This document shows, in pieces, positions 1 through 12,120 of a DNA stretch of 64,000 nt. A model generated the notes under the pieces. That model did no database searches, was not told where the DNA came from, and saw nothing but the letters and a program-made list of their open reading frames with translations. Every line of letters begins with the position of its first letter. The first letter of the stretch is position 1. A program made the position numbers and the translations under genes. The DNA is from Erythroxylum novogranatense (taxonomy: Eukaryota; Streptophyta; Magnoliopsida; Malpighiales; Erythroxylaceae), in NCBI GenBank assembly GCA_029891385.1, contig CM057230.1, forward strand, positions 38,783,858 through 38,847,857. Reading direction: 5' to 3'.

Positions 1-255
1 GGAAGGAAATCAGAAGATAGAAATCAGAAGGAAGGAAATCAGAAGATAGAAAAGCAGAAGGAAGGAAATCAGAAGATAGAAATCAGAAGGAAGGAAATCA
101 GAAGATAGAAATTAGAAGGAAGGAAATCAGAAGATAGAAATCAGAAGGAAGGAAATCAGAAGATAGAAATCAGAAGGAAGGAAATCAGAAGATAGAAAAG
201 CAGAAGGAAGGAAAGCAGACGATAGAAAACCAGATGATAGAAATCAGACGATAGA
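1..255. repeat. 29-30 bp minisatellite
   Basis: Seven tandem purine-rich units begin at about 1, 30, 60, 89, 118, 147 and 176. Each starts GGAAGGAAATCAGAAGATAG. After 206 the array decays into shorter CAGACGATAGAAA-type units up to about 255. The 30-bp units carry an extra base (AAAGCAGAA instead of AAATCAGAA). The left end is cut by the window edge, so the true copy number is unknown. No coding potential. Confidence 0.9.
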
Positions 256-1051
256 AAAATAGGACGCAGCAGAATGTAGGGGATAGAATCAGCCTTTGTA
301 GTCTTCATAAGAGTTGTAGATCTAGATGTCTACTTTCATATGGTGAAAGAACGAAAACATTTGGAGCTATAGATTAAAAGTTATAGCAATCGCGCCAAAA
401 GAGTTTCGATTCGATTTCGGAAGTGAGCATGGTCCGTTGTTTTGGGCATATTTCCCTCATACGACCTCCAAATGAGGTGAGGCTTGAACCATTGGATTTA
501 TAAGACACATATCTTTCACTCCATAAAAATCCGGTATCAATTGGAGTTAAATTGAGAAAGTTTGTTCTAAAACAAGTGAAAAGTCAGTTAAGAGGGCATG
601 TTTTGGTATGAACTCTCTCTTGGGTTTTGGAGTGTATCTTGAGTTATAGAACTCCGATTGGAGCGGTTCTTGTCTTAAATTAAACAAGAGTCATAAGGCT
701 ATGAATTACAAGAGAATTCCAAATGAAATTTAAGAGTTTAAGTTTTCAAATTCGGTGAGCAGCGTAGTGGAAATAAGTTCAAGTATGATGATTAGGTACA
801 TGGGCACACTACGGAACTTTGGTAAGTAAATTTTGGGAGCGTTTTGAGTATGAGAATGAATTCATGATGTCTTTAAGGGTTCAAGAGATTAAGAATGAAA
901 AAAAATTTATAACCCTTCGAAGTAATACGCACGCTCAGGTTTCACGATTTTGAGCAAGAGAGTTGGGTTCCGAGAACGGGGTCCAATATTTGTGGTAACA
1001 AAGCAAGAGCAAAAGTGGGAAGTTATGTGCAGTTGGGTCTCAGATCCAACA
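256..1051 (+). mobile_element. LTR fragment related to solo LTR S
   Basis: Non-coding sequence sharing order and wording with the 4.56-kb LTR at 32012-36573: a 'gattggagcggttcttgtc' module followed by 'aaattaaacaagagtcataagg', and an end region with 'gttgggttccgagaacggg' then TCCAACA. In S the same elements occur at about 33240-33300 and 36490-36520. The call rests on by-eye similarity. No start of the LTR and no TSD are visible, so this is a truncated piece of a Ty3/gypsy-type LTR. Confidence 0.5.
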
Positions 1052-1472
1052 GTTGGGGTCCGGTCTACGGGTCGGGTCCCGACATTGAACCTTCCTTTAG
1101 CTTTTCCTTCTTGAAATTACTCCAAAACTCCTCTTGAAGACTTAGAAAAATCAAAACCTAGACAAGCTCTCTTTTCTTTCCTCCCTACGACACTCTCTCT
1201 CCCTCCTTCTCTCTATTTTCGTTTTTCTCCTCTCTTCTCATGTAAGCCATTCATTTATCCTCTCTTTTATATCCTTATTAATGCTAAAAAGTCCAAAATG
1301 CCCTTACTTAAAAGCCTAAGTTCTTTCCTCCTTAAGTGACATGCCCATACTAACCCTTAGGCAACTTAACACTTCATCTATAATTCAATTAACTCAAGTC
1401 ACAAACTCTCATTAATGCTAACATGCTAAATAATCCTAACACACATAAATCTTGCAAGACCCCAAAAATCAT
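1052..1472 (-). mobile_element. Tail of a minus-strand gypsy LTR
   Basis: Resembles the right-hand 400 bases of the LTRs at 2521-4834 and 6128-8335. It has a pyrimidine-rich CTTCTCTCTCC tract, then 'aaaatgccctta', 'aagcctaag', 'ttaagtgacatgccc' and a terminal CCTAACA at about 1441. About 30 unexplained bases follow before the LINE. On the minus strand this would be the first part of an LTR starting TGTTAGG. Similarity by eye only. Confidence 0.4.
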
Positions 1473-2520
1473 CTAATGTAAGTGTAGGCTACTTAGTACA
1501 TAAATAATAAGGGTTAACTTGGCAACATAAGAGAGAAAATGATTTTGGCATGCATTCACTCTAACTTTGATCTTTTCGATGAAGGGTAAACAATCACTAA
1601 ATTTTGGCTTAATAGTAGTGATTGACACTCTAAGATATCTAAATGGTATAGGACATATACTTAACCCAATATTCTTACTAACTTCTGCTTTATTTGTTCC
1701 ATCTGAAGATATGTAGAGGCTGTTTTTTTCAGTGTTATGCTTAATCCAGACCACTTAACAAACATAGTTAGAACTTGTAACAATATCCTAATGGAATATG
1801 GATCCGATCCAATAAGAAGCATAGGAGATGAGTTAAGTTGATTGCACTACATTTGTGATGATATTGAAATCCTCCATTGTAAGAGACGAGCTTGTTCAAT
1901 AACCTAGAAAAACCTTCCATTATAAGTGGGAATAAATAAGGTGATAATGGGCCCCCTTGCCTAATCCCTCTTGCACTCTTGAAAGGTTTAGAGGGGGCAT
2001 CATTCATAAGCACCCTTAAAGTAGTGGATTAAATGCATGACATTATCCAATTCATAAATCTGTAGGGTAGTTAGATTGCTTCAAGGCATATTCTAATAGA
2101 TTGCATTAATAGGCAGCTGTTTATGCTTTTACCTGAATTATATTCCCTCAGCGGTTCTTGTTAAAGCAATATGCTGTCTCCAATGTTTCTGTCTAGTATG
2201 AAAGCTCCTTGAGCTGAATTGATGATTTAACTAATGACCTTTCATAATCTTTCAACTAGTAACATTGCAATCACTTTATATGTAACGTTGCGGCAAGATA
2301 TTGGTATAAGATCCTCCATTATTCTAGAATTGAGTTTTTTATGGAACAAGCAGATATATGTATGATTTAATTCTTGAAGCATTTTGGAAGAAAAAAAGAA
2401 TTCAAGAACAACTTCGGTAAAGAGCTTACCAATGATATTCCATGTTTTTTGGAAGAACCAAGTAGAGAAGCCATCTGGCCCTGGTGACTTTGTGGGATAC
2501 AAAATGAATAAGGTTCAACA
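1473..2520 (-). pseudogene. L1-type LINE ORF2, reverse transcriptase part
   Basis: Decayed reverse transcriptase of a plant L1 LINE, read right to left in several frames. About 2500-2245 encodes the start of the RT domain (SPGPDGFS, then ISCRNVTYKVIA, matching the family's 'RPISLCNVIYKII' block). About 2013-1770 encodes the IRQGGPLSPYLF motif, but the catalytic FADD box is degraded to LCFLLD. About 1754-1473 encodes the thumb-like block (PFRYLRV, LIIYVLSS). The segment between (2014-2241) shows weak matches with stops. The remainder of the ORF after the thumb is missing at about 1472. Non-functional. It is the left-hand piece of one LINE broken by the LTR at 2521-4834 and by element B. Confidence 0.85.
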
Positions 2521-4834
2521 TGTTGGACCCCGTTTCTGAAGCCCAACATCGGACATGAAGGCTCGGTGCGTGTGCGTGAGGTGAAACATTTTTATTAAAT
2601 CAACCCATCCCAAACATAACAACATGCACTCAAACAATTTCTACATGATTCAATGCTTAAGATTTGAAACGTAAACATGCATACCTCATTAATATCCAAA
2701 AGATGAGTTTTTCAAAGCTTTAATACCATTTCAAACCAAATTACAAACTTTGAGTTCAAGTGTCAAAAATACAAAATACCCTTGAACCAATAGAACTTAA
2801 AATGAAACTAAAGCCTTGACTTTTAAAAGTGCAATTTGAAAATACATAAACAAAATAAACCGGAGTGATGCCATAATCTTTGACTTACTCGGTCTCTTAC
2901 TCGTCACCTGAATGGGGAGAGAAAAAGGGGGTGAGCTATAAAGCTCGTGAGAACACATTTATAATATCGAAATAAGCAAAACTATTCAATAAATAACTTA
3001 TTGCCGTGATATACCTTGATATTATAGTAATTGAGCATGTAAAAGTCATCATCTTGAAATGCTTGATTTTGGAACAATTCATGATTAGAGTTCAAAACAT
3101 GAATGCATGAAACATAAAAATAGATCATAAGCACATAACATAGCATAATGGTTTGGGTTAGTCTGGGTTCATGACGTACTACACATTCCCATCGAAATGG
3201 TTATGTGTAGTCGTAGTTTCTTGAGGGAGTCCTTGTGGGGAGCTCTATGCCACTAGCGGGCAAGCGGGAGAAGCCTTTTCATGGTCAACGTGCACGTGAC
3301 GGTTCTTGGGACTACCACAAACCCACATAACATGCATGATTCAAAGTCTTGTGAACTTGATTGCCAATCTGGCACTTGCTTGTAAACTAACTTTTCATAC
3401 ATTTTGGAAAACATGATTTCATGTGTATGTAGTCTTGAAAGGAGAAAAATCTGTTTTGAAACCTTTTCCTTAATCATGAATGCAATTTATATAGCAACCA
3501 TATAACCAATTGACAATAGGACATTGATGATGAAAATAAAAGCATTAAATCTTTCTTAATTTGAACAAAATAATGAGTGACTTATTTACTCTATTATAAA
3601 CATGAACCCACCTTGAATTCCTTGCTTATACTTGCTTAGGAATGCCTTTCCTCTTGATCCTCTTGCTCCTCTTTCCTCACTGGATTTCCTTCAACAATAA
3701 CCAAAATCTCATTCAATTTGGTGTAGAAATCGGAAAGTCAACTTTAACAATTCGAAGAAAAACTCATGCTGAAATAATAATTTTATTCTTAAATTCCACC
3801 CAAAATTTCAGATCTTTATAGACTGATTTATAACTTCATTCCTTCACAAAACTTGTAGATTTATGTCTCTAGTTTACAACGAATCAAAAATCACCTCATT
3901 TCGATATCTACAGCAAAAGATATGCCCAAAATACCAAAATTTATCTATGTTAGAAAACTGGGGCTCGTCGCGGCGAAGGCTACGTTCGCCGCGGCGAAAG
4001 GCCCGTGTGCACCACGACGTGCATGCATGCATGCGCCGCGGCATACACCCCTCCTTTCGCATGCCGCGATGAAGGCCTGCTGGTCACCGCGACGAAGGTC
4101 TGCTGCTTGCCGCGATGTGCACAAATTCGCACGTCACGACGTGCATGCCTTCCTCGCATGTCGCGGTGTGCTCATGAGCACGTCACTATCTGCGGGTCTG
4201 GAGAACGTCTCTGAACTCGATTTTTCTACTTCAATCCTTCCCTTAAGCACATACAACACATCTAAACCTTGATTCAAGTCTTATACTTCATTTCTAACTC
4301 ATTTAAACCTTAAAACCATCACAAAATTTAACAACCCAAGGAAATCTAACCATTTTTCCAAAAACTCTAAAACCATCGGTTCTAGCTCATACAACTCTAA
4401 TCTAGGGTTTAATCCATCTCAAACAAGAATAAAAAAGCTTGAACTTACCAGAGATAGCTTCAATTCCTTCCAAAACCTCTAGAATGGCAAAACCCTATTC
4501 CCTTCTTCTTCCTCAAGCCACCAACGACACTCCCTCTCCTTTTCTCACTTTCCTTCTTTATTTCTTCCTTCTAACTCTTTTCCTTAAGCCTATAAGGAAG
4601 CACAAGTACCATCATGCCCCTACTTGTTATGCCTTAACCTTTCCTTCCTAAGTGAGCTTCCCAAATTGCCCTCATAAGTTTTTACTCTTTCATGTCCACT
4701 TATTCCATACTAATCTCAAATTAATCTTAATTTTCCACTATCATTTCCAATAAAATCGAACTATGCAATAAATCATACAATCAACATAATTCATACCTAA
4801 TAGCATCAATAAAAGAAAAATTTGGGGCCCAACA
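2521..4834 (-). mobile_element. Solo LTR, Ty3/gypsy, related to element A
   Basis: Begins TGTTGGACCCC and ends GGGCCCAACA, and interrupts the LINE between its linker and RT parts. Internal order matches the LTRs of A in the same orientation: AGCGGGCAAGCGGGAGAAG at about 3257, 'aagatatgcccaaaat' near 3920, a CpG-rich block at 3960-4200, 'ctaatctagggttt' near 4400, a CTTCTTCCT tract and a terminal AT-rich tail. No gag or pol, so a solo LTR left by LTR-LTR recombination is the simplest reading. The flanking five bases (CAACA and CTTTT) do not match. Open frames across the CpG block (for example 3922-4272) look like chance. Confidence 0.8.
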
Positions 4835-5573
4835 CTTTTTACATCTTGCTTTGTGAATGGAGAAACCTCCTCTTCTTGAATTTCATGATTAATAGAGCAG
4901 TTGAATAATCTTTGTACTTGGTAGCTTGGTGGATTAGTATGATCAGCCCCCATCAATTGTATATAGTAGCTTCATGCTAGCTCCTACAAGTTGTCTTGTC
5001 CCGAGTATTCCAACCCACTATTATATTGCAATACTGAAATTTTGTTACATTACATCTAACAAGTAGTGAGAAATGAAAGAAACTTGCATTGAAGTCTCCA
5101 TCTTTCAACCAATTTAGTCTAGTTTTTTGCTTAAAGATAGAATTGTTGAGTTGGAGAGCCTCTTTCTCTTTTAAGCTTTGCACTTCTTTCAATCATAAGC
5201 TTGAATTATAAGGTGAATTATAGCAGCCACTTTAAGCTTGGAGTAATTTCTCCTTTAGAGATGTGATATTCTACGTTTTTTCAAGCATGAGGAGCTTAAA
5301 AGAAGCTTTAACCTACTTTAGCTTCTGCATTAGTTGAAAAGATTTAAAACTTTAAATGTCCTTATTCCAACATCTGTCAACTGCTTAGTAAATCCCTCCA
5401 ATTCAGTGATTCCGTTAAAGAATCTGAATAAGGTCCCAATCTTTCTGCTATCAACAATCCTCTAGATGAGCATATATGAGTGATATGATGTGAGATTTTC
5501 TTCAAAATGCACATAAGAGTTTGAAACTGATTGAGCCATGTTGTGTTGACTAATGACCTGTCTAGCTTCTTCC
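4835..5573 (-). pseudogene. L1-type LINE ORF2, linker between endonuclease and RT
   Basis: About 5192-4977 encodes a stretch with KTRLNWLKDGDFNASFFH, a clear match to the conserved plant L1 pattern 'K-S-R-x-x-W-L-x-x-G-D-x-N-T-x-F-F-H'. About 4956-4835 continues with VSPFTKQDV, the block just before RT. Stops and frameshifts separate them. Continuous with 2520 on the left once the solo LTR is removed, and with 19502 on the right once B is removed. The last five bases, CTTCC (5569-5573), are B's target-site duplication. Confidence 0.8.
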
Positions 5574-6127
5574 TGTTAGCGATCTAGAAGGGGGGTTGAA
5601 TAGATCTTTAAGCTTTTTGTAATTTTCTACAATAAAATCAGGAGTTAATTCACACAAATACAAATTAAACAAATTAAACTGAAGAGAGTAGGGAAGAAGA
5701 TCAAACACTGTTTTTATGGAGGTTCGGTGCTAAGACCTACGTCCTCTACCTAAGCTCTTACTTAGGATTTTGCAAACCACTTTATTACACACTTTGTAGT
5801 TCAGTGTGAACTCTTACAATACCGTTTGATTTCCGGCTCAAGCTACCTTTACAAATAATTTGTCTTCCGGCACAAATCCTACCAACACCACTTGATTTCC
5901 GGCTCAATCTACCTCACACGTGACCTTTCACTAGTCACTCAAATTGTAAGAGAAATAAGATAACGTTTGAAGAACAAATGCTCAATACAATGATGTAATA
6001 AGATAATAGAAATAGTGAGCAAAATATGAAGCAATAGTGGAGTATTTTTCTTGTAGAACTTCTCTAGTATTTTTCCTTGATCATCCACTCTTATACTTGA
6101 TGAAAAATAGCTATTGGGAACCCATAT
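5574..6127 (-). repeat. Element B 3' LTR, first half
   Basis: Matches 18420-18973 almost base for base: TGTTAGC start, 'ctagaagg', two copies of 'gatttccggctca' and 'agaacttctctagtat'. It stops at CATAT (6123-6127), the duplication made by insertion of A. The uninterrupted version in the sister LTR reads 'gggaacccatatagccg' at about 18963, which proves the junction. Confidence 0.92.
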
Positions 6128-8335
6128 TGTTGGGCTCGGGTCCCGAGTCCCCAATTCTCGAGGCAGCCCCTCGGGTCGTGCCTGCGACGGACGCTCCATA
6201 TACCTTCGGACCTGATCCCAACATCCATACACAGAACCATACGATTCGTATAACAATATATATACTCATACATATACATCTTCTACACATGCATTCTAAA
6301 CATGCATTACTCATCTCAAATTCATAAAACATATGCCATTGTCATTCAAAGGAATTCAACCAGTATTTTCGAAAGATAACATAATACAAAATGAAATTTA
6401 ATCACAAAATACAAAGGTATGCTCCATGATGAAATGCTGGTGGGCTAACCAAAGTACTAACTTAAGACAAGCTCCTAACTAGCTCGAAGTTTCTGATGCT
6501 CTGCAAGGTCGACAATCGTCTCGATCTGTGCACGAGGAGGGAGAGTAATGGGGTGAGCATAAGCTCGATGGCATATACGTTTATAGCCATTGGCAACGAG
6601 CCACACAATCAAGCAATATAAATTTATACACAAGCTCATAGCCAATTAATATTCATCAATTGATTCACATTCATATAAACATATGTCATGCAATTTTTGT
6701 TTCTCAACATAACAATCATTATGCAACAAGTCTATCAAATCCATCATATGTTATACTCATCAAATCAATCGTGTATGCACAAACAATTGGCTCGAGAGTT
6801 CCGTAAACGATCCAGATAAACCGAAGGTAAATCTGTAAACTATCCGAGTCCGATTTCTCAAGGATCTCGTTGCCACAAGCGGGCAGCCGGGAGAAGGCTT
6901 TACTGTCAACGTGCGCGTGACTCCATCCGTAACTCTCTTACCCAAACAAATCATATAGTCCATTCGATTCATGCTCAAAGCATTTTCACAGTTTTCTATA
7001 TTCTCATTCTTGTCCATTTCCATATGGCCTATCAAGCCATGCATAATCATAATCAAAGGCATATTCAATATTTCTCATGTAATTCAATACCAGTAATGTC
7101 ATCTAATGCAAGCAAGCACACATCAGGCAAATTGCCCATACACACAATAACCATAAACATATTACCCACCTAGTATCGCTTGAGTATCAGACTCACTGCT
7201 GTCCTTCCTCTTGCGATTGGGTCAAATCAGCTTAGTTCCCTATAATAAACCAAGTTTCCATACAATTAATATCCATAACAAATATTCAATAAAGCTCGAA
7301 AAACAAAAAGTAAAGCGTTAAAAGTCTCCATCCGACTCCCATCGAAAATCTCGAACTCTTCGAAATAATTTCCGAACTTCCTTTCTTCATACAACTCGTA
7401 GTCCTTTATTTCTAGATCACAATGAATTTGAAATCACCTCAATCAGACATCTGAAGCCCAAGATATGCCCAAAAATATCAAAATCTCACTTTCGGATAAC
7501 AGGGGGCTCGCATGGTAATGGCGACCACAAGTGTGCTTGGCATGCACCCTACTTCAGACGTTGCGGCGAACACAGGTTCGCACGTCGCGACGAACCGTCC
7601 CCCACACGTCGCGGCGAATTTAATTTTCACTCGTCGCGACGAACTCGCACGTCACGGCGTGTTCATACGCACGTCGCGACGTACGGGCCTGGAGAACGAC
7701 TCCGAACCCGACTTTTCTGCATTTTCATAATTCAATCCTTCTCCAAACACAAATGCAACACACATAAGGCATAGATCAAGGCTTCTACTACAGTTCTAAC
7801 CCATTATAAGCTTCCAATCCATCCTAAAATCATCAACCCAACGATTTATCTATATTTTTCACCCAAAATCCTAAATCATCGATTATGCTCAATCCAAGCT
7901 ATCTTAATGTTTATTCCATCCGAAACAAGAATAGAAGATGCTAAACTTACCAAAAACGCCCAAGTATCGAAACCTTAGAAATCAAGCTCTCTTCTCTCCT
8001 CTTCTTCCTCCACCGTCGACTACTCCTTCTTCTTCTTCTTCTATTTTCCTTTCTTTCTCTTTTCTTTTCTATTCTATTTCTTTCCTTTAAAACCTAAGGA
8101 GCGGACAAAGACCATTTTACCCTCCTCATAAGCCTAAATCCATTCAAACTTAAGTGAATTTCCCAAAATGCCCTCACATAATTTAATCCTCTAATGCCTT
8201 ATTTAAACCATATTAAAGCATAATTATACCTTAATTATCCACTATTATTTCAAAATAAAGCAAACTAAGTCTAAATCACATAATCATCACAATTCATGCT
8301 TAATGTCATCATAAAAAAAAATTCTGGGCCTAACA
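6128..8335 (-). repeat. Element A 3' LTR
   Basis: 2208 bp, TGTTGGGC to GCCTAACA, paired with 13216-15402. Contents left to right: AGCGGGCAGCCGGGAGAAGG near 6878, 'aagatatgcccaaaaa' near 7460, CpG-rich palindromic box 7555-7690, 'ctaaatcatcgattatgc' near 7870, CTTCTTCTTC tract near 8030, AT-rich end. A 102-codon open frame at 6760-7068 (minus) recurs in the sister LTR but shows no recognisable domain. Many differences between the two LTRs sit at CAG/CTG sites. Confidence 0.93.
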
Positions 8336-8349
8336 TTTCTCCCCCTCTT
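8336..8349 (-). other. Polypurine tract of A
   Basis: On the minus strand the bases next to the 3' LTR read AAGAGGGGGAGAAA. This is the expected plus-strand primer of reverse transcription, directly abutting TGTTAGG of the LTR. Confidence 0.85.
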
Positions 8350-8381
8350 AAAAGAAATTTCGTCCTCGAAATTTACCTGAA

Positions 8382-9467
8382 TCATCGAAGAGATGCGGAT
8401 ACTTCTCCCGCATGGCTTCCAATGGCTCCCAAGTAGCCTCCTCTCTTGAATGGTTCCTCCAAAGAACTTTGACTAATCGAAGCTGTCTTGTTTCTGAGGA
8501 CTTTGTCCTTTGTATCTAAAATCTCCACCGGTTGCTCCTCATAACTCAGATCATCCCTCAACTGAACTTCACTAGTCTGAATGATGTGAGAAGGATCCGA
8601 TCTATACCTCCTCAACATAGACACATGGAAAATATCGTGAATCTGCGATAACTCTGGAGGTAACGCCAACCTGTAGGCGAGTGGTCCAATCCTCTCAAGG
8701 ATTTCATAAGGACCCACATACCTCGGACTCAACTTACTCTTCTTGTTGAACCTCAATACTCCTTTCCAATGAGACGTCTTAAGGAACACTTTCTCACCGA
8801 CTTCATACTCCATCTCCTTTCGGTGAGCATCAACATAACTCTTCATCCTATCCTGTGCTGCCTTAAGCCGCTGCTTAACCAAATTAATTTTCTCAACGGT
8901 TGTCTGAATCAATTCTGGTCCTTCTACTTGCCTCTCTCCTTCTTCATCCCAACAGATCGGAGTTCTACATCTCCTCCCATACAATGCCTCATATGGAGCC
9001 ATCTGAATGCTCGAATGGTACGAATTGTTATAAGCAAATTCGACCAACGACAAATGCTCATCCCATGCTCCTCGAAAATCTATCACACATGCTCTAAGCA
9101 TTCCCTCTAGAGTCCGAATGGTCCTCTCCGATTGACCATCCGTCTGAGGGTGAAAGGTCGTGCTAAAATTCAGCTTCATCCCCAAAGCTTCCTGCAAGTT
9201 GCTCCAAAACCTTGAAGTAAACCGAGGATCTCTATCGGACACAATCGAATCTGAAACCCCATGCAATCTCACGATCTCATCGATGTACTTCTTTGCTAAT
9301 ACATGCAAAGAATCAGTCTGTCGAATCGCCAAAAAGTGGGCTAACTTAGTCAACCGATCAACAATCACCCAAATGGCATCATGCCTCCTGCTGCTCCTAG
9401 GCAAACCCATCAGAAAATCCATAGTCACTCGTTGCCACTTCCATTCCGGAATAGGCAATGGTCTCAA
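8382..9467 (-). CDS. Element A integrase core and C-terminal region
   Basis: Integrase catalytic core of a Ty3/gypsy element, in the same frame as the upstream pol ORF and separated from it by one TAA stop (9501-9503). Residue D17 (TMDF), D78 (VSDRDPRF) and E114 (GQSERT) form a DD35E triad with exactly 35 residues between the last two. The GPY-like block (SPRYVGPYEILERIG) follows near residue 250. After LRNKTAS near residue 330 the frame slips: the last 30 or so residues are out of frame with what would be a chromodomain-like tail, and the frame ends at 8382. It inserts cDNA into chromosomal targets. Apart from the upstream stop and this slip, key residues are present. Confidence 0.93.
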   Translation of the reverse strand: MRPLPIPEWKWQRVTMDFLMGLPRSSRRHDAIWVIVDRLTKLAHFLAIRQTDSLHVLAKKYIDEIVRLHGVSDSIVSDRDPRFTSRFWSNLQEALGMKLNFSTTFHPQTDGQSERTIRTLEGMLRACVIDFRGAWDEHLSLVEFAYNNSYHSSIQMAPYEALYGRRCRTPICWDEEGERQVEGPELIQTTVEKINLVKQRLKAAQDRMKSYVDAHRKEMEYEVGEKVFLKTSHWKGVLRFNKKSKLSPRYVGPYEILERIGPLAYRLALPPELSQIHDIFHVSMLRRYRSDPSHIIQTSEVQLRDDLSYEEQPVEILDTKDKVLRNKTASISQSSLEEPFKRGGYLGAIGSHAGEVSASLR

Positions 9468-9500
9468 CTTGCCTGAAGGTGCCTGGTGTTCAGCCTTGAC

Positions 9501-11726
9501 TTACTGACATACTAGACACTTACTGACAAACTCTGCTATATCCCTCTTCATGCCTTTCCACCAAAACTGCTCTCGTAGATCCCTGTACATCCTGGTACTA
9601 CCGGGATGCATAGCATAAGGTGCATTGTGTGCCTCATCCATAATCTCAGCCTTCACCTCCTGCACATCAGGAATACACAATCTGCTCCCTACTGTCATCA
9701 GTCCATCATCCCTCACCTCTATCTCAGAAATCTTGCCATTCCGAATCTCATTTCTGATCTTGCTCAAATCCGCATCCTGAGCCTGTAAATCCCTAACCTT
9801 TTCCCTAAGAATCGGCCTCACTCTGAAATTAGCCAGAAGACAATCCGGCTCTTCCTGCCTCAAACTTATCTTAAGCTTGGCCATCTCTTCCAATAAAGGA
9901 AGATACACCGATCGAACATGAGCAATCGAAGACTTCCTGCTCAAGGCATCCGCCACAACATTGACCTTGCCCAGATGGTACTCAATCAACAGATCATAAT
10001 CCTTAAGTAGCTCAATCCACCTTCTCTGCCTCAAATTTAATTCCTTCTGACTCAGCAAATACTTCAGACTCTTATGATCAGTGAAGATCCGAGTCTGAAC
10101 TCCATACAAATAATGCCTCCAAATCTTCAAGGCAAAGATCACAGCTGCTAACTCCAAATCATGCGTCGGATAATTCAGCTCATAAGGCTTCAACTGCCTC
10201 GAAGCATAAGCAATCACCCGATCTCCCTGCATCAAAACACATCCAAGACCCTTCCTCGAAGCATCACTATACACCGAATAACCTTCCTCTCCCAAAGGCA
10301 AAACCAAAATCGGAGCACTCGTCAATCTGAGCTTGAGCTCCTCGAAGCTCCTCTGACACTCATCACTCCAAACAAACTTCTGGTTCTTCCTCAGTAACTT
10401 CGTCATCGGAGCGGCTATCATGGAGAATCCCTCCACGAATCTCCGGTAATAGCCTGCCAAACCCAGAAAACTCTTCAGCTCTGCCACATTCTTCGGTGCT
10501 TCCCAACTCACCACAGCTTCTATCTTCTTTGGATCCACATGAACTCCTTGCTCTGAGATCACGTGTCCAAGAAATGAAACTTCTCTCAGCCAAAATTCGC
10601 ATTTATTGAATTTGGCATACAATTCATTGCTCCTCAAAGTCTCCAAAGCCATCCTCAAATGTTCCTCATGCTGCTCATCACTCTTGGAATACACTAAGAT
10701 ATCATCAATGAAGACAATGATAAATTGGTCCAAGAATGGCTTAAATACCCGATTCATCAAATCCATAAATGCTGCAGGCGCATTCGTCAATCCGAAAGGC
10801 ATCACCAAAAACTCAAAGTGCCCATACCGAGTCCTGAAAGCAGACTTCGGCACATCCGATTCCTTAATCCTCAATTGGTGGTAACCCGATCTCAAGTCGA
10901 TCTTCGAGAAGACTCTCGCCCCTTGTAATTGATCAAACAGATCATCAATGCGAGGAAACGGATACTTATTCTTCACAGTGACCTGATTCAACTTCCTGTA
11001 GTCAACACACATCCTCAATGATCCATCCTTCTTCTTCACAAATAGGACCGGAGCTCCCCAAGGCGAAGAGCTCGGTCGAATATACCCTTTCTCCAACAAT
11101 TCCTCCAATTGCTCCTTAAGCTCTTTCAATTCCGCCGGAGCCATCCGGTAGGGCGGAATCGAAATCGGCCTTGTACCTAACAAAAGCTCAATGGGAAACT
11201 CAATTTTCCTAGCTGGCGGTAGTCCTGGAAATTCCTCGGAAAAGACATCCGAGTATTCCCTGACTACTGGAATATCCTCCAACTTTCCTCTATCAGCTCT
11301 GGAGTCTATCACATAAGCTAAAAACGCCTCAAAACCCTTACTCATCATCTTTTCTGCTGTCAAAGCTAAGACAATCCTGGGCGGACTCGCTTTCCTGTCC
11401 CCAGTAAACACTACTCTTCTACCGTCATCCAATTCAAACTCCACTGTTTTCTGCTTACAATCCAAACGGGCATTGTACCTTTCTAATGTATCCATGCCCA
11501 AAATCACATCTAAGCCACTCATCTTCAGTGGCATCAAATCGACCACTAGAAGTTCTCCACCAATGCGAACCTCACAACCTCTAAACACTTGACTAATCAC
11601 AATATACTGACCGATTGGAGTACTCACCATCAGCGGAGTATCCAAAGGGCTCACAATCAAATCACACACAGGTCTACTCGACGAAACAAACGAGTGAGTA
11701 GAACCCGGATCAATCAACACATTCAC
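9501..11726 (-). CDS. Element A pol: protease, RT, RNase H, integrase zinc finger
   Basis: 741 codons. Protease site DPGST at residues 6-10. RT from about 190 to 400, with catalytic D278 (KIDLRSGY) and the FIDD box at 340-343. RNase H with acidic residues D489 (YSDAS), E526, D551 (TDHKS) and about D595. Integrase HHCC zinc finger at the end (H701, H708, C738, C741). The frame closes at a TAA (9501-9503) one codon after the last zinc cysteine, where the family normally continues with Q-V-K-A-E-H; this looks like one Gln-codon to stop change. The upstream zinc-knuckle frame (12008-11763) is in the same phase, so gag-pol was one long ORF. The first Met is not the natural start. Confidence 0.95.
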   Translation of the reverse strand: MNVLIDPGSTHSFVSSSRPVCDLIVSPLDTPLMVSTPIGQYIVISQVFRGCEVRIGGELLVVDLMPLKMSGLDVILGMDTLERYNARLDCKQKTVEFELDDGRRVVFTGDRKASPPRIVLALTAEKMMSKGFEAFLAYVIDSRADRGKLEDIPVVREYSDVFSEEFPGLPPARKIEFPIELLLGTRPISIPPYRMAPAELKELKEQLEELLEKGYIRPSSSPWGAPVLFVKKKDGSLRMCVDYRKLNQVTVKNKYPFPRIDDLFDQLQGARVFSKIDLRSGYHQLRIKESDVPKSAFRTRYGHFEFLVMPFGLTNAPAAFMDLMNRVFKPFLDQFIIVFIDDILVYSKSDEQHEEHLRMALETLRSNELYAKFNKCEFWLREVSFLGHVISEQGVHVDPKKIEAVVSWEAPKNVAELKSFLGLAGYYRRFVEGFSMIAAPMTKLLRKNQKFVWSDECQRSFEELKLRLTSAPILVLPLGEEGYSVYSDASRKGLGCVLMQGDRVIAYASRQLKPYELNYPTHDLELAAVIFALKIWRHYLYGVQTRIFTDHKSLKYLLSQKELNLRQRRWIELLKDYDLLIEYHLGKVNVVADALSRKSSIAHVRSVYLPLLEEMAKLKISLRQEEPDCLLANFRVRPILREKVRDLQAQDADLSKIRNEIRNGKISEIEVRDDGLMTVGSRLCIPDVQEVKAEIMDEAHNAPYAMHPGSTRMYRDLREQFWWKGMKRDIAEFVSKCLVCQ

Positions 11727-11762
11727 AACATCAGAAAATAAGCAGACTGCACTGTGACAACA

Positions 11763-12008
11763 TCAGTGCGCCTCAAAGATCTCTCTAGTCATCGCAAACA
11801 CCCTAGCTGGTGCCTGCCCTCTTGGTCTCCCCGGAAGATTCACCCTCTTAGCCGCATCAGAACTGCCCACTTCTATCACAGTCCTCTGTCCCATGGTCTC
11901 TGTCCTCCTCAGAGCTTGCCTCTGACCTTTATCCTGTCGTGGAGGCTGAGGACACTCTCTGGCAATGTGTCCCTTCTCCCCACAGTTGAAACAAGCTCTG
12001 TCAATCAA
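11763..12008 (-). pseudogene. Element A gag C-terminus with zinc knuckle
   Basis: Encodes CFNCGEKGHIARECP, a CX2CX4HX4C nucleic-acid-binding knuckle near residues 8-21, followed by a basic linker. It ends in a TGA at 11763-11765, 36 bases before the first Met of pol and in the same phase, so the stop or a compensated slip splits what should be a continuous Gag-Pol. Confidence 0.88.
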
Positions 12009-12120
12009 GCACTCTCCTCTATGAGCTCTCCCAGGTGCTCGCGCCGGGACGAATGACCTATCTCCATCTCCCTTCTATCGCCACCCACCGTTGAAGCTTG
12101 GTGAGAAGCAGTAGAAGTCC

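Noticed and set aside
3922..4272. 116-codon plus-strand frame and overlapping frames in the CpG-rich block
   Set aside because: GC-rich palindromic repeats suppress stops in all phases; no domain, and the block is part of an LTR.
6760..7068. 102-codon minus-strand frame repeated at 13814-14122
   Set aside because: Near-identical because both are in the LTRs of A; no recognised domain. The shared PSPGCPL wording follows from a conserved DNA motif.
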